Positions 17,070 to 25,161 of a stretch of 64,000 bases of DNA are shown piece by piece. The position numbers and the translations under genes were made by a program. Each line of letters begins with the position of its first letter. Within the stretch, counting starts at the first letter, position 1. This DNA comes from Mycobacterium sp. ACS1612 (GTDB lineage Bacteria; Actinomycetota; Actinomycetes; Mycobacteriales; Mycobacteriaceae). The stretch lies in NCBI RefSeq assembly GCF_001667505.1, contig NZ_LZHZ01000004.1, positions 124,001 to 188,000 on the forward strand. Reading direction: 5' to 3'. Below the pieces are notes generated by a model. The model made no database searches. It was not told the DNA's origin and worked only from the letters and a program-made list of their open reading frames with translations.

Positions 17070-17954
17070 ATGAAGATTGGGTTCATCGGGCTGGGAAACA
17101 TGGGCGCGGGCATGGCGGGGAATCTGCTGAAGGCCGGCCACGAGGTGACCGCGTACAACCGGTCACAGGACAAGGTGGCGGCGCTGGCAGAGCAGGGCGC
17201 GAAGCCGGCGAATTCGGTGGCCGACGCGTGCGACGGCGACATCGTGATCACGATGCTGTCCAACGACGAGGCGCTTCGTGCGGTCACATTCGGCAACGAC
17301 GGAATTGTCGCGATGCTCCGTCCTGGCGCCACGCATGTGTCGTCGAGCACGATCAGTGTCGCCCTGGCAGAGGAGTTGACGGCAGCGCATGCGGAGGCGG
17401 GCCAGCAGTTCGTCGCGGCGCCGGTGTTCGGAAGGCCCGAGGCAGCGGCTGCGGCGAAGCTTTTCGTGGTCGCCGCAGGCGCGAAGGCGGCGGTGGAAGC
17501 GATTGCACCGGTGTTCGATGCAATCGGTCAACAGACCTTCGTCGTCTCCGACGAGCCGAAGGCGGCCAGCCTGGTGAAGCTGAGCGGCAACTTCCTGATC
17601 GCATCGGTGATCGAATCGCTCAGCGAGGCAATGGCTTTGGTTGCCAAGGCCGGTGTGGACAAGACCGAGTACCTCGAGATTCTCACGTCGACTTTGTTCG
17701 GTGCGCCGGTGTACAAGACGTATGGCGGGCTGATCGCGCGGGAGGAGTTCGAGCCTGCGGGGTTCGCGGCCGAACTCGGCGCCAAGGACGTCCGTTTGGT
17801 GCTCGCCGCGGGCGAGGCATTGCAGGCGCCGTTGCCGATCGCCAGCCTGCTGCGGGACCGCTTCCTGACGCTGCTCGCCAGCGGTGGTGCGGCGTTGGAC
17901 TGGTCTGCGCTCGCCAAGGTCGCGGCGTGGGAGGCGGGTGAACGCGCCAGCTAG
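17070..17954 (+). CDS. 3-Hydroxyisobutyrate dehydrogenase-family NAD(P)-dependent oxidoreductase
   Basis: 294 residues. N-terminal Rossmann domain with GLGNMG at 7-12, then the all-helical C-terminal domain of beta-hydroxyacid dehydrogenases. The catalytic Lys is in ASLVKLSGNFLI (about 170). These enzymes oxidise 3-hydroxyisobutyrate, tartronate semialdehyde or similar beta-hydroxyacids. The exact substrate cannot be read. The substrate loop normally reading S/T-G-G-x-x-G is AAPVFGRPEAA here, as in the branch that includes 6-phosphogluconate-like and imine reductases, so the name should stay generic. Its stop interlocks with the stop of the convergent gene (CTAG). Confidence 0.88.
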   Translation: MKIGFIGLGNMGAGMAGNLLKAGHEVTAYNRSQDKVAALAEQGAKPANSVADACDGDIVITMLSNDEALRAVTFGNDGIVAMLRPGATHVSSSTISVALAEELTAAHAEAGQQFVAAPVFGRPEAAAAAKLFVVAAGAKAAVEAIAPVFDAIGQQTFVVSDEPKAASLVKLSGNFLIASVIESLSEAMALVAKAGVDKTEYLEILTSTLFGAPVYKTYGGLIAREEFEPAGFAAELGAKDVRLVLAAGEALQAPLPIASLLRDRFLTLLASGGAALDWSALAKVAAWEAGERAS

Positions 17955-18340
17955 ATATGCGCGGCGTCCATTCCACCGGGATGCATGGCGTCGAAGCCTG
18001 GATGCATGCCCATGCCGATGCCCATCCCCCCGGTCATCCCACCGATCGGCCCCATCGGGGGTGTCGACATCGGCGGCGGCGGAGGCGGAGGTGGCGGTGC
18101 GGGATCGTAAGGACCGCCCTGGCATATCCCCTGGCCGGGGTCAATTGCGCAACCGACGCTCGAAGGCGAGGTCGGCATGCCCCACGGACCGCCCATACAC
18201 ACGGCGTCCGTCGGGTCCGACATACATGCCGGGTCACTTGGGCCGGTGGGTTGGTCGTCGGCGTTCGCGGGCACGACCGCAAAAGCCATGGCCATGGCGA
18301 TCAGCGCTAACCCTCCGACTGTCCTCGCCGCCCAACTCAT
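17951..18340 (-). CDS. Secreted Pro/Gly/Met-rich hypothetical protein
   Basis: 129 residues from the ATG giving MSWAARTVGGLALIAMAMAF; an upstream in-frame start would put charged residues before the signal peptide. Signal peptide about 1-27 (VVPANA). The mature part has four Cys in two short loops (DPACMSDPTDAVCMGGP and VGCAIDPGQGICQGGP), a run of ten Pro residues, and a C-terminal tail rich in Gly and Met (GGMTGGMGIGMGMHPG). No family with known function. The Met/His-rich tail could bind copper, but this is only suggested by composition. Confidence 0.7.
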   Translation of the reverse strand: MSWAARTVGGLALIAMAMAFAVVPANADDQPTGPSDPACMSDPTDAVCMGGPWGMPTSPSSVGCAIDPGQGICQGGPYDPAPPPPPPPPPMSTPPMGPIGGMTGGMGIGMGMHPGFDAMHPGGMDAAHI

Positions 18341-18455
18341 GCAGGAATGGTGCCACGCCGGAGATATGTGCGGACGCAAAATGACTGAGACACATACGTT
18401 TTCGACGCAGGCGTCAAAACAGTGACTGCGCCCGAGCGCGTTTCGGCCTATCGGC

Positions 18456-18941
18456 TCAGTTGTCGCTGGGTGGTGGTTTGGGTTCGTAGGGGTCGTACTA
18501 CCACCAGTCGGCGCGTCCGCCGAGTGGCCCGGTCCAGGGTGAAACGTCGGGTGGGGGTTTGGTCGGTTGCCGGGCCAGTGATGCCGAGGTCAGTGGGTTG
18601 CCGTCACCTGTCGGTGACGACGAGCGTGTCGGCGGGCCCGTGATGGTGGATCTCGCCTTTGTGATGCAGCCGGTGGTGATACGGGCAGCGGGTGGTGCGT
18701 TGGCCCTCTGCGGGCGCCGCGCGGCCTCAGCGTCCCATCCGGCTTCGACCAACCGCATGAACGCCGCCAGGGCCGTCGGCAACGGTTGACCAGCGGTGTA
18801 TTCGGCGAACAACGCATCCTTCAACCGATCCGCGATCGTGGTGATGGTGCGCGCAGTGGACGATGACAATCCCAACTGCCACGCCATCATCGCCACCACC
18901 GACGACAGGATGCCCATTCGGAAATCCCCGCCTGGGGACAA
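18456..18941 (-). pseudogene. Decayed DUF222/HNH endonuclease-type gene (13E12-like)
   Basis: Fragments of one protein lie in two frames. WQLGLSSSTARTITTIADRL plus a stretch ending VEAGWDAEAARRP is in one frame. CPYHHRLHHKGEIHHHGPAD, continuing to TLVVTD, carries the HNH region in another. The text then returns to the first frame for GDGNPLTSASLARQ and SPWTGPLGGRADWW. A TAG at 18498-18500 replaces a Trp codon before the C-terminal YDPYEPKPPPSDN and the ancestral TGA. At least two frameshifts, one nonsense change and a large internal deletion make it non-functional. This multicopy family is scattered through mycobacterial genomes and often marks integration or recombination sites. Confidence 0.72.
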
Positions 18942-18946
18942 CTCCG

Positions 18947-19783
18947 CTAGCCGGAGACAACCCCGCGTAGGCCGTCGGCGCCGAAGAGCGGTTCGAGCAT
19001 CGACGAGTAATCAGGACCGCGCCGTACCAGGACACCGCCGTCGACATTGATCACCTGGCCCGTGATGTAGCTCGACACGTCGCTGAGCAGAAACACCGCC
19101 GCATTGGCGATGTCCTCCACCTCACCGGGCCGCGGCAGCGGCGTGATGATCGCGTAGTCGGCGCTCAGCTCTGGCGAATCGAGAACGGGCGCAACGAGTT
19201 CGGTGCGGATCAGTCCCGGCCGGATGCAGTTGACGCGCACCCATGATGCGCCAAGTTCGTCGGCGGCCAACTGCATCAGGTGATCGATGCCCGCCTTCGA
19301 GACCCCGTACGCGCCGAACCACCGGTGCGTATTGCTCGCCGCGATCGAGGAGATGCCGACGAACGATCCGCCACCGCCGCGGACCATCTCACGCGCGGAA
19401 TGCTTGAGCACATACATGGTGCCGTTGATGTTCAGGTCGACGGTGCGCCGCCACGCTTCGGAGTCGATCTGGGTGATCGGGCCGATGGTCTCGCTGCCGC
19501 CCGCGCAGTGCACCACGCCCCACAGCCGGCCGGTCCACGCGGTGGCCGCCTCGACGACATGTGCCACCTCGTCCTCGTTGGTGACGTCCGCGGGTTCGTA
19601 CAACACCGCGCCGGGGCCGCCCAGCGCTCCGATCTCGTCGGCGGCGGCCGACAGCTTGTCGGCGTTGCGCCCGACCAGCATCGCGTTGCCGCCGGCCGCG
19701 ACCACCGCCGCGGCCGTTCCTTTGCCGATCCCGCTGCCACCGCCGGTGACCAGTACCGTTCGCTCCGCCAATGACACCTGCAC
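18947..19783 (-). CDS. Short-chain dehydrogenase/reductase under its own KstR box
   Basis: 278 residues, classical SDR. The cofactor loop is VTGGGSGIG (13-20), with HCAGG in place of NNAG, catalytic Ser in GISSIAAS and Tyr/Lys in YGVSK. The C-terminal NVDGG motif is intact. A ribosome site GGAGGGG precedes the ATG. A perfect KstR-type palindrome lies 22 bases upstream, so it probably acts on a sterol or acyl-CoA intermediate of cholesterol breakdown. It is outside the main cluster. The reaction is not predictable from sequence. Confidence 0.9.
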   Translation of the reverse strand: MQVSLAERTVLVTGGGSGIGKGTAAAVVAAGGNAMLVGRNADKLSAAADEIGALGGPGAVLYEPADVTNEDEVAHVVEAATAWTGRLWGVVHCAGGSETIGPITQIDSEAWRRTVDLNINGTMYVLKHSAREMVRGGGGSFVGISSIAASNTHRWFGAYGVSKAGIDHLMQLAADELGASWVRVNCIRPGLIRTELVAPVLDSPELSADYAIITPLPRPGEVEDIANAAVFLLSDVSSYITGQVINVDGGVLVRRGPDYSSMLEPLFGADGLRGVVSG

Positions 19784-19804
19784 TGCTGCCCCTCCGCCGG
19801 GTTA

Positions 19805-19820
19805 CTAGAACAGGTTCTAG
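19805..19820. promoter_or_regulatory. KstR-type operator upstream of the SDR
   Basis: CTAGAACAGGTTCTAG, a perfect 16-base palindrome apart from the central AG, containing TnnAACnnGTTnnA. It lies between the enoyl-CoA hydratase stop and the SDR start, so it controls the SDR only. KstR releases such sites when it binds cholesterol-derived acyl-CoA. Confidence 0.8.
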
Positions 19821-19827
19821 TTATACG

Positions 19828-20763
19828 TCACGGCTCGTCGCGGCGGGCGAGCTTGGGGGCGCCCAGCGTCCGCCAGTCCGGCACATTCGGCGGCAAGCCG
19901 ATGGGATACCGGTTCTCGTTGGCCGCCGCCCAGTGGGCATGCCCGAGTTCGTGGATGTGGAACGCGTGCCGCAGCGCCTCGGTGAAACCCATGGCGTCTG
20001 CCGCTGCATTGACAGAGTCCTTCACCAACAGCGCCGCCATTGTCGGCCGCTCGGCGATCCGCCTCGCGAACTCCACCGTCTTGTCCTCCAGGTCCGCGCG
20101 GGCGAACACCTTGGACACCATGCCGAGCCGGTAGGCCTCATCTGCATCGATTGAATCACCGGTCAGCAGAAGCTCTTTGGCTTTCCGCGCACCGAATTCC
20201 CAAGGGTGGGCGTAATATTCGACGCCGGGCATTCCCATTCGCACCGCCACCACGTCGCTGAATTTCGCGTCGTCTGCGGCGACGATCAGGTCGCACGCCC
20301 AAATCAGCATCAGCGCCGCGGAAATCGCATTGCCCTGCACCTGCGCGATGGTGATCTTGCGCAGATCGCGCCATCGCCGGGTGTTCTCGAAGAAGTAATG
20401 CCACTCCTGCAGATACGTCTTCTCCGCGACGGCCGACCGTGTCGCGCCATTGATCTGGAAGGTCGGGTGCTGTCCGGGCCCGGGCCTGCGCTCGGCCAAC
20501 GCCTCCTCCGACCCGAGGTCATGTCCGGCCGAGAAGTTCTTGCCGCGGGCGGCCAAGATCACCACCCGCACCTCGTCGTCGGCTTCGGCGCGGCCAAAGG
20601 CCTCATCGAGCGCTACCAACAGCGTTCGCGATTGCGCGTTCTGGGCTTCAGGCCGGTTCAGCCAGATCCGCGCGATGCGGCCCTCATCGAGAGTCTCGTA
20701 AGTCACCTGCTGGGGCGCTTCACCGCCTGCAGGGTCCGCACTGGTCAGATCGGGGCTTGCCAC
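19828..20763 (-). CDS. Enoyl-CoA hydratase/isomerase family protein
   Basis: 311 residues from the GTG preceded by an ACGAGG ribosome site; ATG at 20793 and GTG at 20820 are alternative starts. Crotonase fold: oxyanion-hole segments FSAGHDLG and QGNAISAALMLIWACDL, and the substrate-side loop MGMPGVEYYAHPWEFG. The 50-residue insertion between the first two (GPGQHPTFQINGATRS to YFFENTRRW) makes it longer than a typical 260-residue hydratase. One of the usual catalytic Glu positions is not obvious, so the reaction (hydration, isomerisation or thioester hydrolysis) is open. It reads toward the SDR but is separated from it by the KstR box. Confidence 0.85.
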   Translation of the reverse strand: MASPDLTSADPAGGEAPQQVTYETLDEGRIARIWLNRPEAQNAQSRTLLVALDEAFGRAEADDEVRVVILAARGKNFSAGHDLGSEEALAERRPGPGQHPTFQINGATRSAVAEKTYLQEWHYFFENTRRWRDLRKITIAQVQGNAISAALMLIWACDLIVAADDAKFSDVVAVRMGMPGVEYYAHPWEFGARKAKELLLTGDSIDADEAYRLGMVSKVFARADLEDKTVEFARRIAERPTMAALLVKDSVNAAADAMGFTEALRHAFHIHELGHAHWAAANENRYPIGLPPNVPDWRTLGAPKLARRDEP

Positions 20764-21005
20764 GCGGACCACCTCGTTCGCTCGAGAAAGCATTGACGAC
20801 TGCACATTACGGTGCCGCACCTAGCTTGTTTGAAGCGGTGCCACAGCTAGTTGACAGCAACCTTCCAGAATTGGCACTTGCGCACCACTTCTATCCCATT
20901 TGACGCGGTGTTTTGTACATGTGCAGCGTAATGTCATCGCTAGCAGATCCACTCTGCCGCCACAACTTCGGGCGACGAAAAACCAGCAAATCTACAGAAA
21001 GCGTG

Positions 21006-21353
21006 ATGATGCCGACCTTGAAAATTCCAGCGCGACGACTGCTCCTTGCCGGCGGATTTGCGGTCGCAATCGCGGCCGCGCCGGCGGCCGTCATCGCCGC
21101 ACCCACGCACTCGGTACCGAGCATCGCGGCGTGCCCGGGTGGCGAATCCGAGGACACCTTCACCGGTGAGTGCACCCCAGATCTCGTGCCCAATTCGCCT
21201 GAGGTCGGCGTGACCTCGCCCGGCGGTCTGCCGGAGGTGGACAACATTCCGTGCACCGGAGGCAATTCCGGTCAGTGCATCGGCCTTTCGGAGGAAGAGC
21301 AGGCGGCCGGCCCGCAACCGGTGCCGCACTCGACCATCAGCTCGAGCCCGTAG
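21006..21353 (+). CDS. Ibp1-like small secreted protein, copy 1
   Basis: 115 residues: signal peptide (RRLLLAGGFAVAIAAAPAAV) and a mature domain of about 80 residues. The pattern C-x12-C with GESED between, then VPNS, IPC-x7-CIGL and the C-terminal GPQPVPHSTISSSP is shared with the next two genes. Four Cys suggest two disulfides. Mycobacterial proteins of this type are named intersectin-EH binding protein Ibp1; no biochemical role is established. The start is the first ATG of ATGATG. The upstream context CTACAGAAAGCGTG matches that of copy 3. A rho-independent terminator follows. Confidence 0.82.
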   Translation: MMPTLKIPARRLLLAGGFAVAIAAAPAAVIAAPTHSVPSIAACPGGESEDTFTGECTPDLVPNSPEVGVTSPGGLPEVDNIPCTGGNSGQCIGLSEEEQAAGPQPVPHSTISSSP

Positions 21354-21368
21354 TCGCGGGCCGACGAC

Positions 21369-21401
21369 AGGCCGGGGCGCACCATGTGCCCCGGCCTTTT
21401 T
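21369..21401 (+). terminator. Rho-independent terminator after Ibp1-like copy 1
   Basis: A perfect 10-base-pair stem (AGGCCGGGGC with GCCCCGGCCT) closing a 9-base loop, followed by TTTTT, 15 bases after the stop. This is the clearest terminator in the window and separates copy 1 from copy 2. Confidence 0.85.
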
Positions 21402-21465
21402 CGTTTTCGACCCAACCCATTCCCAGCGAACACCAAGAATCTCTGCGGGTTTCTTTCAGCATTCG

Positions 21466-21471
21466 TAGAAT
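21466..21471 (+). promoter_or_regulatory. Likely -10 hexamer of leaderless Ibp1-like copy 2
   Basis: TAGAAT followed by 7 bases and the ATG of copy 2, with no ribosome site between. An equivalent TAGAAT at 21919-21924 precedes copy 3, but there a 30-base leader with AGAAGG is present. Confidence 0.45.
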
Positions 21472-21478
21472 TCTGGTC

Positions 21479-21841
21479 ATGACGACAGACCTGACGCGCA
21501 CCCGACGCCTGCTTCTCGCCGGCGGCTTCGCGGTCGCGATCACCATCACTCCGGCCATTGCAACCGTCGCACAGCCCACGCACGCAACGGATTTCAAGCC
21601 GGTGGCGGCCTGCACGGACGGTGAGGAGGAGGACGTCTTCACCGCGTCCTGCACGCCGTTATTGGTGCCCAACTCACCGGAGGGTTTCACTTCGACGGCC
21701 GCCAATCCGGATATCCCTGAGATCCAAGGGGTGCCCTGCCTGGGCGGGCGCAGTTCGGCCGCCTGCATAGGTCTGGCCGAGGACGAGGCGGCCGAAGGCC
21801 CGCAACCGGTGCCGCGGTCCACCATCGAAGCCAGCCCATAG
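21479..21841 (+). CDS. Ibp1-like small secreted protein, copy 2
   Basis: 120 residues: signal peptide (TRRLLLAGGFAVAITITPAI), then the family pattern C-x12-C with GEEED, VPNS, VPC-x8-CIGL and GPQPVPRSTIEASP. It differs from copies 1 and 3 by one extra residue in the second Cys loop and a Ser/Ala-rich loop. Between the copies the signal peptide and Cys framework are kept while other positions have diverged, which suggests old duplications. The ATG is chosen from the signal peptide and the -10 hexamer 7 bases upstream. Confidence 0.82.
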   Translation: MTTDLTRTRRLLLAGGFAVAITITPAIATVAQPTHATDFKPVAACTDGEEEDVFTASCTPLLVPNSPEGFTSTAANPDIPEIQGVPCLGGRSSAACIGLAEDEAAEGPQPVPRSTIEASP

Positions 21842-21960
21842 CGGCAGCCGATCCGCAAGCGCTGGGGTCGCCCTCTCAGGGAACTCGTGGAACTTATGCA
21901 GATTCCTGCCAGCTTCCATAGAATCCCGACGAGATGGTCAATAACTACAGAAGGCGTGAC

Positions 21961-22314
21961 ATGGCGACCCTTGAGCTTTCAGTACGACGATTGATCCTTG
22001 CCGGCGGCTTCGCAGTTGTACTTGCCGCTGCCCCGGCGATGGCCGTCGTCACCATTCCCAGCGCCTCGGCGGCGCCGGAGGCCCAGTGCCCCGCCGGTGA
22101 AGAGGAAGACCTCTACTCTGGCGCCTGCGTGCCCCACACCGTGCCGAACTCGGGGGCAGCGTTCAGCAGCATCGCCGGTAACCCGGACCTGCCCGCCATC
22201 GGCGGCATCCCCTGCACCGGCCACAACTCCGGTGAGTGCATCGGGCTGGCCGAGGAATCAGAGTCCCTTGGCCCGCAGCCCGTGCCGCATTCGACCGTCA
22301 GTTCGAGCCCGTAG
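21961..22314 (+). CDS. Ibp1-like small secreted protein, copy 3
   Basis: 117 residues from the ATG preceded by an AGAAGG ribosome site; an in-frame ATG at 21934 would add nine polar residues before the signal peptide. Signal peptide (RRLILAGGFAVVLAAAPAMAV), then C-x12-C with GEEED, VPNS, IPC-x7-CIGL and GPQPVPHSTVSSSP. The last 14 residues are nearly identical to copy 1, so the C-terminal tail is under strong constraint. Same strand and spacing as copies 1 and 2. Confidence 0.82.
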   Translation: MATLELSVRRLILAGGFAVVLAAAPAMAVVTIPSASAAPEAQCPAGEEEDLYSGACVPHTVPNSGAAFSSIAGNPDLPAIGGIPCTGHNSGECIGLAEESESLGPQPVPHSTVSSSP

Positions 22315-22359
22315 CGGACGGCATCGCCCCCTGTGGGAACGGGTCGGTAAGGTTGTCAT

Positions 22360-22524
22360 ATGCCTGCGAAATCAGACCCCGCGGAGATCGGTGACGTCGA
22401 ACCACTTGCCGATAGCACTGCACGCCAGGCCAGGCGCGTTGTCGCTGCGTACGCCAATGACGCCGACGAATGCCGGATCTTTTTGTCCATGCTCGGCATC
22501 GGACCGGCGAAGCTCGAGGTGTAA
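22360..22524 (+). CDS. Small conserved protein upstream of otsA
   Basis: A 54-residue open frame, MPAKSDPAEIGDVEPLADST onward, ending in CRIFLSMLGIGPAKLEV; its TAA immediately precedes the otsA GTG. Helical, soluble, one Cys (ADECRIF). M. tuberculosis has a similarly small gene (Rv3489) just before otsA, which supports reality. A strand-specific AxDECRxFLxMLGI motif looks like a conserved interaction helix. Function is unknown; coupled translation with otsA suggests a regulator or partner. Confidence 0.7.
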   Translation: MPAKSDPAEIGDVEPLADSTARQARRVVAAYANDADECRIFLSMLGIGPAKLEV

Positions 22525-23991
22525 GTGACTTCGGGGCGCGGCCAAGCGCACGGCCCCGGGGATGCGGACTTTGTGGTGGTGGCCAATCGGCTGCCCATCG
22601 ACATGGAGCGCTTGCCTGACGGCAGCACGACATGGAAGCGGAGTCCCGGCGGTTTGGTGACCGCCCTGGAGCCGCTGCTTCGGCCGCGGCGCGGAGCATG
22701 GATCGGCTGGCCAGGTGTGCCCGACGTCGACGAGGATCCGATCGAGCAGGACGACATGTACCTGTGTCCGGTCCGGCTGTCCGCCGACGACGTCGCCAAG
22801 TATTACGAGGGTTTCTCCAACGCGACGCTGTGGCCGCTGTATCACGACGTCATCGTCAAGCCGATCTACCACCGCGAGTGGTGGGACGCGTACGTCGCGG
22901 TCAACCGAAGGTTCGCCGAGGCCACCGCGAAAGTGGCGGCCGAAGGCGCCACCGTGTGGGTGCAGGATTACCAGCTGCAGTTGGTGCCGAAGATGCTGCG
23001 GATGCTGCGGCCCGACCTGACCATCGGCTTCTTCCTGCACATCCCCTTCCCACCGGTCGAACTGTTCATGCAGATGCCGTGGCGGACCGAGATCACCGAA
23101 GGCCTGCTCGGCGCCGACCTCGTCGGCTTCCACCTGCCCGGTGGCGCACAGAACTTCATGATTCTGGCCCGTCGGCTCGTCGGGGCGAACACGTCTCGAG
23201 GGTCGGTCGGCGTGCGTTCTAAATTCGGCGAAGTCAACGTCGGCTTCCGTACCGTCAAGGTCGGCGCCTTCCCGATCTCGATCGACTCCGCTGCGTTGGA
23301 CCAGCAGGCGCGCACCCGCGCGGTCAGGCAGCGGGCCCGCGCCATCCGCAGCGAGTTGGGCAACCCCCGCAAGATCCTGCTTGGCGTGGACCGCCTCGAC
23401 TACACCAAGGGCATCGACGTTCGGCTGCGGGCGTTTTCGGAGCTGCTGGCCGAGGACAGGGCCAAGCGTGACGACACGGTCCTGGTGCAGTTGGCGACAC
23501 CGAGCCGGGAACGCGTCGAGAGCTACATCGAGATGCGCGAGGACATCGAGCGTCAGGTGGGGCACATCAACGGCGAGTACGGCGAGATCGGCCATCCGAT
23601 CGTGCATTACATTCACCGGCCGGTTCCCCGTGATGAGTTGATCGCGTTCTTCGTGGCCGCCGACGTCATGTTGGTCACCCCGTTGCGAGACGGTATGAAT
23701 CTGGTCGCCAAGGAGTATGTGGCCTGCCGCAGTGACCTGGGTGGCGCGCTGGTCCTCAGCGAATTCACCGGCGCCGCAGCCGAACTGCGCCAGGCGTACC
23801 TGACGAACCCGCATCATCTCGAGGGTGTCAAGGACGCCATCGAGGCGGCGCTGAATCAGACGCCCGAGGAAGGCCGACGACGGATGCGGGCGCTACGCAG
23901 GCAGGTGCTCGCACATGACGTCGACCGCTGGGCGCGGTCGTTCCTTGATGCGCTGGCGTCCACCAAAGAGGACTCCGCTAAATCGGAGTGA
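22525..23991 (+). CDS. otsA: Trehalose-6-phosphate synthase OtsA
   Basis: 488 residues, GTG start directly after the preceding TAA. Retaining GT20 glycosyltransferase: N-terminal VVVANRLP and SPGGLVTAL loop (nucleotide-sugar and glucose-6-phosphate binding), YHRTEWW-like [26 protein letters not shown] and GFH motifs, DRLDYTKGI for the donor site, and the C-terminal [16 protein letters not shown]. It makes trehalose-6-phosphate from ADP- or UDP-glucose and glucose-6-phosphate for stress protection and trehalose mycolates. It converges on mam4B with a 14-base tail overlap, the same arrangement as in M. tuberculosis. Confidence 0.97.
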   Translation: MTSGRGQAHGPGDADFVVVANRLPIDMERLPDGSTTWKRSPGGLVTALEPLLRPRRGAWIGWPGVPDVDEDPIEQDDMYLCPVRLSADDVAKYYEGFSNATLWPLYHDVIVKPIYHREWWDAYVAVNRRFAEATAKVAAEGATVWVQDYQLQLVPKMLRMLRPDLTIGFFLHIPFPPVELFMQMPWRTEITEGLLGADLVGFHLPGGAQNFMILARRLVGANTSRGSVGVRSKFGEVNVGFRTVKVGAFPISIDSAALDQQARTRAVRQRARAIRSELGNPRKILLGVDRLDYTKGIDVRLRAFSELLAEDRAKRDDTVLVQLATPSRERVESYIEMREDIERQVGHINGEYGEIGHPIVHYIHRPVPRDELIAFFVAADVMLVTPLRDGMNLVAKEYVACRSDLGGALVLSEFTGAAAELRQAYLTNPHHLEGVKDAIEAALNQTPEEGRRRMRALRRQVLAHDVDRWARSFLDALASTKEDSAKSE

Positions 23992-24466
23992 TGTAGTTGA
24001 TCAGCCACTTGCCGTCTATGCGCTTGTATTCCACTCGTAGTCGCACGCCGTCGTAGATGGGCCGCTCGCGACTCGACTTATCGGATACCGTCCGGTTGAG
24101 GTAGACCATCACGGCTGCGGAATTGCGCTGCGCGTCCATTACGCCTACCCCGACGACATTGGCTTGGCTCACCACTTCCCGTTGTCGCGCTTGGGGGATG
24201 ATGTCCGAGTTCGCCCTACTCTCGAACTCCTTGCGGTAATCGGGTGTGAGCAGTTTGTAAGCGTCGTCGAGACTTCGCTCAACGGTTTTGTAGTCGTAGT
24301 TGAACACGGCAGGGAGTTCTTTTTGCGCAAGCGGTCCCAGCTCATCCCGGGCGGCCTGCTCACTACGCATCTCCACCCGTTGCCAGTACATGAAACCGCC
24401 CACCGCAGCCAGACCTACGAACGCAGCGGTCAGTAGGCCCACGACGACGCTCACCAACCAGCGCAT
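23978..24466 (-). CDS. mam4B: Mce-associated membrane protein Mam4B (Rv3492c type)
   Basis: 162 residues. One N-terminal membrane helix (about 4-27) and an extracytoplasmic domain of the Mce-associated type (SnoaL-like, ending [19 protein letters not shown]). Known homologues stabilise the Mce4 complex in the envelope. Last gene of the mce4 operon; its start overlaps the mam4A stop by one base. Confidence 0.9.
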   Translation of the reverse strand: MRWLVSVVVGLLTAAFVGLAAVGGFMYWQRVEMRSEQAARDELGPLAQKELPAVFNYDYKTVERSLDDAYKLLTPDYRKEFESRANSDIIPQARQREVVSQANVVGVGVMDAQRNSAAVMVYLNRTVSDKSSRERPIYDGVRLRVEYKRIDGKWLINYITPI

Positions 24467-25161
24467 CAGTTCCCACCGTTGGGGTACTTGAGGTCGTATG
24501 CCGTCATTCGCCCGTCGTCTCCCTCATGCACGACGATCCGCAACCGGTAAGGCTGCGACGGCCTGTTGTTCCCGTTCATATCGCTGGCCGTGACCCGCGC
24601 AGACACCAGCACCGACGCGTTACCGCTGATGCCGTCAACACCTTCCAGCGCGGCGCCGTTGATCACCGCCTCCGAACTGCCACCGGTGTCCCGGAAGATG
24701 GCCTTGAGGTTCTCGACGTTGTTGTTATGGCCCAGCATGTCGCGCAATGGCCCACTTGTGTTGTCGTACAGCGAATTGACGCTTTCCTCGATCGTGTCCT
24801 GCTTGAAGCTGAACATGTTCACCACCGTCTGCGTTGCGGTGTCGACGAATCGCTGGTTGCGCGCCTGCATGGCTTCCGTGTGATTCTTCTGGACGGTCAT
24901 CACCGCCACCGCACCGCCGAGCGCAGCAGTCGCGACGAACACGACCGCGAGGCCGACAATCGCCACCATCCGACGGTGTGCAGGCCTGCGTGCCGGTGCC
25001 GCAGGTGTAGCGAGCTTGCGCGTACGGGTTGTGCCCGCCGAAACCGGAGTCTCTACAGGCACGGCAAAGGTCTCGGCGGACTTGCCGTTCGCGGGCCCGG
25101 CGGCCCTGGATGCGCGACGGCGCGCAGCCTGTGGCGGGCGAGTGTGACTGGACGTCGTCAC
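24466..25161 (-). CDS. mam4A: Mce-associated membrane protein Mam4A (Rv3493c type)
   Basis: 231 residues from the GTG that overlaps the mce4F stop by 4 bases (GTGA) with a GAGG ribosome site; the longer in-frame start would run 37 bases into mce4F. Basic Pro/Ala/Thr-rich cytoplasmic segment (about 1-60), a membrane helix (about 64-87), then a SnoaL-like extracytoplasmic domain similar to Mam4B (ends DLKYPNGGN). Accessory protein of cholesterol import. Confidence 0.9.
   Translation of the reverse strand: MTTSSHTRPPQAARRRASRAAGPANGKSAETFAVPVETPVSAGTTRTRKLATPAAPARRPAHRRMVAIVGLAVVFVATAALGGAVAVMTVQKNHTEAMQARNQRFVDTATQTVVNMFSFKQDTIEESVNSLYDNTSGPLRDMLGHNNNVENLKAIFRDTGGSSEAVINGAALEGVDGISGNASVLVSARVTASDMNGNNRPSQPYRLRIVVHEGDDGRMTAYDLKYPNGGN

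Noticed and set aside
20821..20850. CTAGCT/AGCTAG inverted repeat upstream of the enoyl-CoA hydratase
   Set aside because: Six-base arms 18 bases apart, not matching KstR or any regulator I know; kept only as a weak possibility.
22372..23817. Long open frame antisense to otsA, and similar ones opposite the XdhC/P450 region and the ATP-grasp gene
   Set aside because: High-GC codon bias keeps antisense frames open. They have no family motifs, no ribosome sites and lie opposite well-recognised genes.
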